This document shows, piece by piece, positions 33,824 to 42,327 of a stretch of DNA of 64,000 nt (its first letter is position 1; every line of letters begins with the position of its first letter). The notes beneath the pieces are model-generated. The model did no database searches. It was not told the DNA's origin and worked only from the letters and a program-made list of their open reading frames with translations. Both the position numbers and the translations under genes were made by a program. Source of the DNA: Deinococcus sp. YIM 77859 (GTDB lineage: Bacteria > Deinococcota > Deinococci > Deinococcales > Deinococcaceae); assembly GCF_000745175.1 (NCBI RefSeq), contig NZ_JQNI01000002.1, forward strand, positions 2,270,001 through 2,334,000, given 5' to 3'.

Positions 33824-34634
33824 CGCTCCCTTTGCCCGGCAGTCCAACGTGACCCTCGCCGGTTCCGGTTCCCGCACGCTGCTGTGTGCCCACGGGTTCT
33901 GCTCCCATCAGGGCATCTTCCGGCACCAGCTGCAGGCGTTTCAGGCCACCCACCGAGTGGTGGCCTACGACCTCGCGGGCTTCGGGCAGTCGGCTCCGGA
34001 GCTGTGGGACGCCGAGCGTCACAGCCGACTCGACGGCTATGCCGCCGACCTGGTGCGGCTGATCGACGAACTCGATCTGCGGCGTATCATCCTGCTGGGC
34101 GCCTCTATGAGCGCCATGATCGGCGTGTTGGCCTCGTTGCAACGGCCCGAGCGCTTCGAGGCCCTGGTGTTTATCGGGGCCAGCCCGCGGTATCTGAACG
34201 GCGCCGCGTACCACGGGGGGTTTGAGCGGGCGGAGGTCGATGCCTTTTACCGCCTGATCGAGCAGCAGGGAGACTGGCAGGGCGCCCTGACGGGCCTGCT
34301 GCTCAACCAGCCTGTCTCCCTGCCGCTTCAGGAGATCGCGCAGAGTGTCCGGGGCGTCAAGCCGGAGGTGGCCCGTGTGGTGGCGCGGGCGATCTTCGAG
34401 TCCGACTACCGCCCCCTGCTCGCCCAGGTGCGTCATCCGGTGCTCGTGACCCAGACGCGGGCGGACAGCGCCGTGCCGGTCAGCGTGGGCCTGTACCTGC
34501 GGGACAACCTGCCGCGCGCGGACCTGGTCTTTCTCCCCGGTGTGGGCCACCTCCCCCACTTCACTGAACCCGATCCATTCAACGGGGTGCTTCGGCAGTT
34601 CCTCGCCCGCACCTCAGCCGCCGAGGAGCCCTAG
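33810..34634 (+). CDS. RsbQ-like alpha/beta hydrolase (signal-generating partner)
   Basis: 274 residues from GTG 33810, preceded by AGGAGG at 6-nt spacing inside the HD-GYP gene. Close to RsbQ/KAI2-type hydrolases in the stretch around the nucleophile: ASMSAMIGVLASLQRPERF followed by IGASPRYLN. Triad: Ser99, Asp219 (RADSAVP) and His247 (GVGHLPHF), near the RsbQ numbering. RsbQ acts with the PAS-bearing phosphatase RsbP in energy-stress signalling. Here the overlapping gene is a PAS/GAF/HD-GYP protein, so the output would be c-di-GMP turnover. The small-molecule substrate is unknown. Confidence 0.88.
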   Translation: MPWIDAPFARQSNVTLAGSGSRTLLCAHGFCSHQGIFRHQLQAFQATHRVVAYDLAGFGQSAPELWDAERHSRLDGYAADLVRLIDELDLRRIILLGASMSAMIGVLASLQRPERFEALVFIGASPRYLNGAAYHGGFERAEVDAFYRLIEQQGDWQGALTGLLLNQPVSLPLQEIAQSVRGVKPEVARVVARAIFESDYRPLLAQVRHPVLVTQTRADSAVPVSVGLYLRDNLPRADLVFLPGVGHLPHFTEPDPFNGVLRQFLARTSAAEEP

Positions 34635-34755
34635 GGTGGCCCTGGGAACTCAGGCTTTTCTCTTGACTGAGGACAAGGAAAAGGGCTGATAGGGAGTTGT
34701 GCGACCACCCATTAGTCCACTGCCCTTTTGAACCCAAATCTTCGACTGGTGTGAC

Positions 34756-35673
34756 TAGGCTCTGTCTGGCTGAATTTGGCAGGATGGCGAGATGGGACGG
34801 ACGGATTTGACGGAGCAGCAGTGGGCCACTCTGGCCCCGCTGCTCCCCAAGAACCCAAAGAAGGGACACGCCTACAAGGACTATAAGCCCGTCCTGAACG
34901 GCATCATTTGGCGTGAGAAGACGGGGGCGCCGTGGCGAGACATCCCAGAGCGGTACGGGTCGTGGAAGACCTGCCATGACCGCTTCACCCGCTGGTCGCG
35001 GAATGGGGTCTGGGCCGAGATTCTAGCCGCCCCGCAACTGAAAGCCGATGCTGGGGGAAAGATGGATTGGGAAGGTGCAGCGGTCGACAGCACGCATGTG
35101 AAAGCCCACCGCAGTGCGGTGGGCGCACGAAAAGAACCGGCCAAGCTGGAAAAAAGGGGGTACTCGAAGACGAGTGGCTCGGCATCAGTCGTGGAGGACG
35201 GACCACCAAAATTCACGTCCTGATGGACGGGAAGTGTCGGCCCCTCAGTGTGCTGATCTCCGCTGGACAGGCGAGCGACCCAACCGACCTCGTCCCGCTT
35301 CTCGATGCGGTGCGGGTCGGGCGTTCGGCTCGGGGACGCCCCCGGAAGCGTCCCACAACCCTGCGGATGGATCGGGCGTATGGCGCGCGGCAATACCGGC
35401 GTGCCCTCAGGGCACGCAAGATCAGGTGCGTCTGTCCAGAACGTCAGGATGCCCGCAAGGCTCGGCTGCGGAAGGGCCAGCGGGGGGGGAGACCCCCGAA
35501 ATTTGACGCACAAGCCGACCAGGGCCGCCAGGTCGTCGAAAGGGGCATCAATCGCCTCAAGGATTTTCGAGCCATTGCCACCCGGTACGAGAAGCGTGGT
35601 CACCAGTTTTTGGCCGGTGTCCACGTCGCTTGCATTCTTCTCTGGCTCTGAACCTTCAGCCAGACAGACCCTA
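34756..35673 (+). mobile_element. IS5-family insertion sequence, complete-looking
   Basis: Imperfect terminal inverted repeats: TAGGCTCTGTCTGGCTGAA at 34756-34774 and TAGGGTCTGTCTGGCTGAA (reverse strand) at 35673-35655, one mismatch in 19. CTAG at 34755-34758 and 35671-35674 is consistent with a target duplication. It carries a two-frame DDE transposase. The right flank is a transposase fragment of another family, so it landed in or beside an older IS. Confidence 0.9.
34792..35651 (+). CDS. IS5-family transposase, two overlapping frames joined by -1 frameshift
   Basis: Frame one runs 34792-35223 and has the N-terminal DUF4096-like domain ([35 protein letters not shown]) and the first catalytic Asp in [10 protein letters not shown]. 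The rest is one frame back, to a stop at 35651, with TTKIHVLMD, second Asp in MDRAYGARQ and the third acidic residue in [15 protein letters not shown]. At 35150-35160 A AAA AAG is followed by G-rich sequence, a classical -1 slippery site, where GAA-AAA-AGG becomes GAA-AAA-AAG. Programmed frameshifting is usual in this IS group, so the element may be active. Confidence 0.88.
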
Positions 35674-35929
35674 GAGGACTATTGGCGAGGCCACTGGGGG
35701 ATCGAGAACCGCAGCCATCACTGCCGAGACACCGTGCTGCACGAGGATCGCTGCCAATCGCTGCCAATTGCGAAAGGGCGCTCAGGGGCGCGCTGTTCTC
35801 AATGGTGTGGTCCTAGCCCTGCTGACCTCACAAACCCGTCACGTCACCGCACTTGTTCGCCAGCTCCGCCTCAACCCCTGGCCGCCCTCCGCCTCCTTAT
35901 GCCTCAACCGGGTTGAGATAAAAGCCTGA
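35671..35929 (+). pseudogene. C-terminal fragment of an ISAs1-like transposase
   Basis: The frame opens with [17 protein letters not shown] and CRDTVLHEDRCQSLPIAKG, the C-terminal signature of ISAs1/H-repeat type transposases. It then shifts one base around 35785-35800 into NGVVLALLTSQTRHVTALV, ending at a TGA at 35927-35929. The N-terminal part is absent; the IS5 element sits precisely at its left edge. Non-functional remnant. Confidence 0.75.
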
Positions 35930-35943
35930 GCTTTTCCCCCAAC

Positions 35944-36384
35944 TGTTGATCATCTTTGCAGGCCTTGTAGTGGTGAGATGAGCGACCAAAGGCAAGGACC
36001 CGGCAGGCTCGACGTTCGCTGACGCCGTGATGGTCCTGGAGGTAGCGCACTGCACGGGCGCGACCACTTTTTTCCTACAACATCCTTCAGCATAACGTTG
36101 TCGAGCGCCAGGTCAGCCACCAGCTTCTTGAGCCGGACGTTCTCCTCTTCGAGCTGCTTGAGTCGCTTGGCACGTCGGTCTTGGGTTGGCGACCGTAGGT
36201 CGCCTTCCAGCCCTGGATGGTTTTCCGACTGATGCCACTCGAGCGGCTCACCGCCCAGGGTGGTCTCGCCGTTCTCGATGCGGTCCAGGATTTCGAGGAC
36301 TTCTTCCTCACTGTGTCGTTCTTTCCCTATACGCTCCCCCTGTTCTGCCTGGGGTATCAGCACTGGACCTCAAAATGGGGGTCA
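35944..36384 (-). pseudogene. IS3-family orfA/orfB remnant with frameshifts
   Basis: On the minus strand, orfA begins near 36330 with GKERHSEEEVLEILDRIENGETT, continues in a second frame as ISRKTIQGWKATYG and in a third as RLKQLEEENVRLKKLVADL, LALDNVMLKDVVGKKW. The start of orfB (VRYLQDHHGVSERRACRVLAFG) follows and is cut off near 35944. The left IS end is probably the ACCCCCA-type terminus at 36384. At least two indels and a truncation make it dead. Confidence 0.8.
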
Positions 36385-36656
36385 CGTCACGGGCTGGTGA
36401 AGAGAGAGTCTATGACTTCGCCCTCGAGGACTTCCGGGGTATCACCTGGCCGGTGTTGGTGTGTATGTCCGAGCGCCCGGACCATGATCCCAACATCCAC
36501 CAGTTGCCTCCGGCAGTTTGGAGAGCGTACAACTGGCTCATCATCTCCTCAGCGAGCTCTGAGGAGTTCGACAGGCACCGCTGGTCTCCAGAGACGCGCC
36601 AGGAGAAGCAGCACCAGCCCTGGATCGACGAGGCCCTGAAGGACGAAGGTTTCTGA
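36375..36656 (+). pseudogene. 3' remnant of an unknown gene, truncated by the IS3 fragment
   Basis: An open frame of 93 codons starts inside the IS3 terminus and continues as RVYDFALEDFRGITWPVLVCM, HQLPPAVWRAYNWLIISSASSEEFDRH and a charged tail to 36656. The composition looks protein-coding but no family is recognisable. The true N-terminus was probably removed by the IS. It ends six bp before the convergent helicase stop. Confidence 0.5.
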
Positions 36657-36662
36657 AACTCT

Positions 36663-39600
36663 CTAGGGTCGGGCCTCCCTTCCGCCGACGGGCAAAGTCA
36701 CTTCCTCCCCAGGGAGCTTGGGCTGGCGGTATAGGGCGTGGGCGCGTTCCAGCATGCTGCGGGCGCTCTCCGTGAGTCGCTGCGCTCCGTAGGTGGACAG
36801 CACGATCCGGTAGAGGGCTTCCGGGTGCCCCTCGCCGAGGTCGGGTTCGGACTCGATGAGCTTCGCCATCAGCGCACTAACTTCGGACAGCGGGATATCC
36901 GTGAGTTTACGTGGCCCAGCCTCACGCAGCTTGACTTCTGGGCTGCCTGATCCACGGATGATCTTGTCCAGCAATCCTGGCGTGCCCGCCTCGTCCGCCG
37001 AGAGCAGCGTGCCGGTTCGGAGGGCGCGGGTCATGGCCTTGTTCAGTAGGCTCTTGGTGGTCTGGCCGAACCGCACCCCTGCAGCCCGGCAGTACACCTG
37101 GTAAGCCTGTCGGGCAGTCATCGGGCCCTCGGCTTCGACGATCTCTCGCAGGCCCTCGATGATGGGCTCCAGGCTGCTTAGGGTGCGGGGGTCGGGCAGG
37201 GGGCGGGCCGTCCAGCGGACATACGGCTGAAGCAGAGCCCCTACAGAATGCTCGACCTGCGGCACGACCTCGCTGGCCGTCTCGACGACCTCCTCCTGTG
37301 CGGCGTCCTCGGCCTGCGCGGCGGCTTCCTCATCGACCATCACGGCGCTTTGCACCTCAAGTGCGGGGCTCTCCCCAGCGCGGGCGAAGTTGCGGGGGTC
37401 GCCCTCTGGGAAGACGCCACGCCGCTCGAGGGTATGCCAGAGGTCCTCCAGGGCGCCTTCCGGGTCACGGGCGTAGGTGCTACCCCGCACCCGCCAAAAC
37501 TCCATCCCGGCGCGCTCCAGGGTCTGCTGCCGGGCCAGATCGTCCAGGTACTTCTCCGGGCCGTGCCAGTAGTCGCCGTCGCACTCCACCGCCAGCCGCC
37601 CACGCAGACCCTCGACCACCAGGTCAATGCGGTAGCCATTCAGCTCGTATTGCGGGATCACGCGGTAGCCCCGGGCGACCAGGTCCAAGTACACATCGAC
37701 CTCGAACCAGCTATCGAACTTCCCGGGTGGGGTACTGTTCCCCCGTCCTGGCCGCGCCGCCAGTTCCCGCAGCACGACGATCTCATCGGACGGCAGCGGC
37801 TGCCATCCCTCCAGCTCCGGTTTGCGGACGTGCCGGATCAGGGACGCGCGCAGGTCGTCAGGGTGTAGGTCGCTTAGGTCGAGGCTGTGGAAGAGCCAGA
37901 GCTGGTCGCGGGCACGGCTGACCGCCACGTTGTAGCGGGGCTGGAAGATGGCGTGGTCCCGACCCACCTTGGGCTCGCGGCGACCGTCACTCGGGCTGGC
38001 GACCATGCTCAGGAAGATCACGTCCCGCTCGTCGCCCTGAAAGCTGTAGGCGTTCCCGCACACCAGCTTGCGCTCCTCCAGCTCGGCCTCGCTGACCTCG
38101 GCCCGCAACAGGGTCGAGATCTCCTCGGCCTGGGAGTCCCCGATCAGGCTGATTACCCCGAAGGTCTTCCGGGCGTACTTCGGGTTGGCGATGCAGGCCT
38201 TGATCTGATCGACGATAGCCCGTACTTCGACCGGATTCACCTTGTCGCCCCGCACGGGCATGGTGTATCCGCCCTCGACCTGCCGGGCCACCAGGGGCTG
38301 GAGCCGTTCGGCCCCGAACTGCCGGAGGGCGATTAGGGGCTCCTGGGGGTAACTCAGATCGCTGGAGAACTTGATGATCTCCGGCATGCACCGGAAGTGC
38401 TCCCGCAAGCTAATCCGGGCTGGGTAAGTGTAGCTGCCGAAGCCGAACAGGCTGGCTTTGGGATCACCGATCACCTCCGGGGCAGGGAAGTCGTACAGGT
38501 AACGCTGCACCAGCGCATTCACCTGGGCGATTTGAATGCCGACGCCCTCGGGCTCAATCTGCTTGTCATCCCCAACGATGATGATCTTCTTGGCGATAAA
38601 GGTCAGAAATAGAGCCTCCGGGCCAGCCTGTGAGGCCTCGTCCACGATCACCACGTCGAACATACCGGGGCTAAGCGCGAAGTTCTCGGCGACGAGGTGC
38701 AGCGGCATAATCCAGGCTGGGATCGCCGTCCGGGCTTCATCCAGGGCCTTCTGCGCCACCTGTCTCCACTTCCCAGCGTGCCTCCCGGTGCCCTTGCCGA
38801 TCTTCCGCACGGCGTTCTGCCAGCGCACCAGGGCCGCCTGCTCATTGGGAGTCATGCGGTTCAGGGTGCCCCGCCAGGCCTTCGTCGCCGCAAGCTCTCC
38901 GAGCGTCTTGCGCTGCACTTCCCGTACGGAGGCCAGTTGTTCCCGCACGTCCACCTCGGTGTCGGGGTTGGCGAGCTCCTTCATCTGCGCGTCGGCCCGC
39001 ACCCAGTTCCAGGCCGCCTCGAAGGAGGCCAACCGCGCGTCCCACTCCGCCTCAGAGCAGGAGCGCTGCAACTCCTCGGCCAGTCCCGCCGAGCCCGCCC
39101 GCAGCCGACCCAGGAGGGCCTGCTGCTCCTCGGTCAGGGCCTGACGGTCGGCGAGGTGTTGCGCTTGCGAGTAGGCGTGCCCATACGCTTCGGCGTTCCT
39201 GTCCTCAATGGCCTCAATGAGCTGCCGAACAACTTCGTGCGCCTCCCCGGCGGCCTGCATTCCTTGTAGGGAGGGCAGCAGCGCTTCGAGCGTCCGCCTG
39301 CTCGCCTGGGCGTCCACGGCGGCATCGGCAGCTCGGGCCGCCGCCACCAGGTCACGCAGTTCCTGAAGTTCCCACCACTGCGGCTGAGGAAGACCTGGGA
39401 TGCCCTGCACGGCTTTCTGGGCCGCGTCCAGTAGGGAGCGCAGCTCGAACACCCGTGCCAGAACTTGGTGTTGCTCCTCCAGCTCCGTGACCTGCATCCT
39501 GAGGGGGCCACTGACCTGCACCCCCTGGCTGGTCCAAATCCCCTTGAGCTGTTCCAACCTGTCTGTCAGGCGGAAGTGGTCCAGCAGTGCTTGCAGCGCC

Positions 39601-41819
39601 TCCGGTGTGTCCGCGGAGCGACCCCCGACCTTCACATCCGTCCGGAGGTACTGGCGGTTTTTCACGGCAGCGGGCTTGAATAGGAAGTTGCCCCAGTTCC
39701 CGCCACCCCGCAAATGGTCGAGGACAGCCTGCGCGTCACCCCGCAAGACGGGCAGGTCCCGGCCCTCCAGCCCGCTCGGTGTGTTCTGCTCCAGCCACTC
39801 AGCCTGCTGGAGCAGCTCCGGAAGAACTTCTTCGCTCTGGCGGAAGACCTCCTGCCAGCGACCGAACTGCTCCTTGAGGAGCATATCCACCGCTCCCGCT
39901 ATCCAGTGAACAGGGCGGCGGCGTTGTGTTTCCACAGCAGCGATCAGGGCCTGCACGCTCTGTACCAGCTTGGTCCGGGCTTCCGGTGTGCTGTCCTGAA
40001 GAGGCGGGTAGACGCTGCTCTTGCGGCTCTGGTCGTGGATGGCGGCGTGCTCCTCGGCGCTGCGCTCTGCCTGAACGAAGCGCAGGAACTCCTCGGGACT
40101 GGTCAGGCGAGCCACCTCGGGACGGCGGAGCTTCAGGTCTCGGGCCTCCTCAGCACTGACCTCGCGCAGCAGCGCGAGCAGCCTCAGGGCCTCCGCGTTC
40201 GTGAGCGGTACGGACCTGTTGGGGTCACCGTAGTCGCTCAGCCACTCGAACTCCGCCTCCTGTGCCCGAAGGAGTGCTCCGATCTGCTGGGCAGAACCCT
40301 GGTAGCCGTAAAGGTTCAGCTGGCCCGTCTCCGCCTCACGGATCGTCCGCAGGGTGTCGAGCAGTCGGTCCTCCTGCCGCCGGGCACTCTCCAGGCTGCT
40401 GAAGAGCAGCTTTTCCTGGGCGTCCTCCTGCTCGGGGCGGCGGTTGGTGAAGCGGTGCAGAATCTCACCCACCGAGCCTTGCAGGGCGGCCTGGGCTCCC
40501 TCCTCGCCGCGCAGGTGCGTGACACACAGGCTGCGGAGTTCCTGGGGGAACTTGTCCCTCAGCACCTTCAGGGCGCGGGCGGTATGACTCGTGACGAGCA
40601 CCTTCTGATCGGTGGCGAGCAGGTGACTGACCAAGTTGACGATGGTGTGCGACTTCCCGGTGCCCGGAGGGCCCTGTACCAGCACGCCCTGTTCCCGCCG
40701 AATACGGTGGATGATCTCCCGCTGGGCATCGTTTGCGGGGAGGGGGAAGTACACCGTCTGATCCCCATTTCCCGGCTCCGCTGGGTGGGTCACGACTGAG
40801 CGGTCCCCGAGGAAGCGCCGGGTGCTGTCGGGCAACTCTGGCATCCCACCGAGCTGATCCAAGATGCCCTCGTAGGCCTCGGCCAAGGTCCGCTCGTCGC
40901 GCCGCCTCAGGATCAGGGCGGGCGCCCAGTGCACCTGGGGATGGTCAGCTACGCTCTGCACGGGTTTCAGGTCGTCCTCGTACACCCCTCGGTCACCCGC
41001 AGCGTTTACCCAGGTCTTGAGCAACTCGGGGAGCGTCTCCCCGCTCCACAGATCCTCCCCGTTTTCAAGCAGTGCATCCTGGATGGCTTTCTGGACCTGT
41101 GGCATCACGCGGTCTTCGGCATCGAGCATGTCCTGCTCGAGAGCCGTGCGCGCCCCGTCCCCGGCGGCGGTGACGCTCAGTATGCCGCGCTGCGGGTCGA
41201 AGTGTAGGGCTGCCCGAGCAGTCAGCAGGTGGCGCCGCACTTCGCCACTGGAGGGCGCCTTCCACGTCAGGTGGCCCAGCCCAAGCCGCAGTTCGTACCT
41301 CTCGCTCTCGGCACTCAGTTTCTGGTGGAAGTCGAAGAGCTGCGAGTAGTGCCGCTGCACCTCGAGGGCGCGGCGCTCCTCCTGCGCCCAGGCCTGCCAG
41401 CGAGTGTCGTAGGCACTCCAGGCTCTGCGGACGCCCTCCTCCTGGTCGAGGAAGAGGGTCTCCTTAATTTTCTGGGGTTGAAGGTCGTCGTCGAGCACCT
41501 CGCTCTCGATCACAAGTTGTGAGCGGATGCTTGGGGGTCGGTCGGGCTTGTCGAAGGGCCCGGTCACCCAGGCAGACAGCTCATCCGGCAGGGCGGGCGT
41601 AGGCACAAAGCGGGGCTTCTGGATGCTCAACCAGTCGTCCCCTACCTCGTTGGCGCGCTGACTGGCAGCGTTGACGATCCATTTGTCTGCTGGGAGGCTG
41701 TGCAGCCACAGCAGGCTGTCACCCTCGTTGGTGCGCTGGGGCTTGTATTTGAGCCCCGTGAACTCCTTGAGGTACTGGAAGAAACGCCGGGCCTGATCGT
41801 GTTGGAGGGTGCTATCCAT
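36663..41819 (-). CDS. SF1 helicase (UPF1/DNA2-like) with C-terminal nuclease domain, putative defence protein
   Basis: 1718 residues. Residues 1-~350: an unassigned N-terminal domain. Walker A GPPGTGKSHT near 383. A ~600-residue, largely helical insert between the ATPase motifs. Walker B VVIVDEASQAG near 1058, GDDKQ, then motifs V (FQGDERDVIFLS, ~1260) and VI (YNVAVSRARDQLWLF, ~1298). Residues ~1368-1450 form a Vsr/DUF559-like PD-(D/E)xK nuclease: SWFEVDVYLDL, YRIDLVVE, LAVECDGDYWHG. The last ~200 residues resemble the DUF3320-type winged helix. This layout occurs in phage-defence islands (DUF4011-helicase-Vsr type). It stands alone between IS remnants. Confidence 0.88.
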   Translation of the reverse strand: MDSTLQHDQARRFFQYLKEFTGLKYKPQRTNEGDSLLWLHSLPADKWIVNAASQRANEVGDDWLSIQKPRFVPTPALPDELSAWVTGPFDKPDRPPSIRSQLVIESEVLDDDLQPQKIKETLFLDQEEGVRRAWSAYDTRWQAWAQEERRALEVQRHYSQLFDFHQKLSAESERYELRLGLGHLTWKAPSSGEVRRHLLTARAALHFDPQRGILSVTAAGDGARTALEQDMLDAEDRVMPQVQKAIQDALLENGEDLWSGETLPELLKTWVNAAGDRGVYEDDLKPVQSVADHPQVHWAPALILRRRDERTLAEAYEGILDQLGGMPELPDSTRRFLGDRSVVTHPAEPGNGDQTVYFPLPANDAQREIIHRIRREQGVLVQGPPGTGKSHTIVNLVSHLLATDQKVLVTSHTARALKVLRDKFPQELRSLCVTHLRGEEGAQAALQGSVGEILHRFTNRRPEQEDAQEKLLFSSLESARRQEDRLLDTLRTIREAETGQLNLYGYQGSAQQIGALLRAQEAEFEWLSDYGDPNRSVPLTNAEALRLLALLREVSAEEARDLKLRRPEVARLTSPEEFLRFVQAERSAEEHAAIHDQSRKSSVYPPLQDSTPEARTKLVQSVQALIAAVETQRRRPVHWIAGAVDMLLKEQFGRWQEVFRQSEEVLPELLQQAEWLEQNTPSGLEGRDLPVLRGDAQAVLDHLRGGGNWGNFLFKPAAVKNRQYLRTDVKVGGRSADTPEALQALLDHFRLTDRLEQLKGIWTSQGVQVSGPLRMQVTELEEQHQVLARVFELRSLLDAAQKAVQGIPGLPQPQWWELQELRDLVAAARAADAAVDAQASRRTLEALLPSLQGMQAAGEAHEVVRQLIEAIEDRNAEAYGHAYSQAQHLADRQALTEEQQALLGRLRAGSAGLAEELQRSCSEAEWDARLASFEAAWNWVRADAQMKELANPDTEVDVREQLASVREVQRKTLGELAATKAWRGTLNRMTPNEQAALVRWQNAVRKIGKGTGRHAGKWRQVAQKALDEARTAIPAWIMPLHLVAENFALSPGMFDVVIVDEASQAGPEALFLTFIAKKIIIVGDDKQIEPEGVGIQIAQVNALVQRYLYDFPAPEVIGDPKASLFGFGSYTYPARISLREHFRCMPEIIKFSSDLSYPQEPLIALRQFGAERLQPLVARQVEGGYTMPVRGDKVNPVEVRAIVDQIKACIANPKYARKTFGVISLIGDSQAEEISTLLRAEVSEAELEERKLVCGNAYSFQGDERDVIFLSMVASPSDGRREPKVGRDHAIFQPRYNVAVSRARDQLWLFHSLDLSDLHPDDLRASLIRHVRKPELEGWQPLPSDEIVVLRELAARPGRGNSTPPGKFDSWFEVDVYLDLVARGYRVIPQYELNGYRIDLVVEGLRGRLAVECDGDYWHGPEKYLDDLARQQTLERAGMEFWRVRGSTYARDPEGALEDLWHTLERRGVFPEGDPRNFARAGESPALEVQSAVMVDEEAAAQAEDAAQEEVVETASEVVPQVEHSVGALLQPYVRWTARPLPDPRTLSSLEPIIEGLREIVEAEGPMTARQAYQVYCRAAGVRFGQTTKSLLNKAMTRALRTGTLLSADEAGTPGLLDKIIRGSGSPEVKLREAGPRKLTDIPLSEVSALMAKLIESEPDLGEGHPEALYRIVLSTYGAQRLTESARSMLERAHALYRQPKLPGEEVTLPVGGREARP

Positions 41820-41837
41820 GCGGGTGACCTTTGCTGA

Positions 41838-42115
41838 GGGGGTACTGCTCCAGGAAACCCTTCAGGCGGCGTTGCGAGACTTCGCCGTTCCCAGCAGCTT
41901 AGCCCAGGGGTAGGCGTAGCTCAAGGCGGAGTGCAGCCGGACGTAGTTGTACCAGGTGTAGAAGGTCGTCACGCCTGCCTGCAATTCCATCAGGCTGGCA
42001 AAGTCCTCACGGAAGACGAACTCATAGTTGAAGGTCCAATGGGTTCTCTCCAGGATGCCTCGCCCTTGCAAGTGGGCGGGTGATTTTGGAAGGATTTCCT
42101 GGAGCAGTACCCCCC
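41838..42115 (-). mobile_element. Internally deleted IS3-family element with 26-bp terminal repeats
   Basis: The ends are inverted repeats beginning GGGGGTACTGCTCCAGGAAA, one mismatch over ~26 bp (41838-41863 against 42115-42090). Inside, on the minus strand, only the last ~65 codons of orfB remain: RTHWTFNYEFVFREDF, TTFYTWYNYVRLHSALSYAYPW, with the stop in the terminal repeat. The left end is fused to this tail, so about 1 kb of transposase has been lost while both ends survive. It could still be mobilised in trans by a full copy. It sits directly upstream of the helicase start. Confidence 0.8.
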
Positions 42116-42327
42116 CGCACCCTCAAGGGACAGACGAGCATTGCCCTTCGTCACCTGGTTCTGGCAACACTGCGCTGTGATACCGCGTACAAGGGCAGTC
42201 TGCGTTCCTAGCACTACCGCGCCGCCATGGATCCCCGCTCTCTCCTCCACCTCCTGACTTTGCGGTAGCCCTGGCCCAGTGGGCGCGGCGTGCGGTCCCG
42301 ACCGCTCGGGGCACCTAGAATGCGGGG

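Noticed and set aside
35944..42115. Composite transposon carrying the helicase between two IS3 copies
   Set aside because: The left fragment ends in an ACCCCCA-type terminus and the right one in GGGGGTACTGCTCC-type repeats, so they are different elements.
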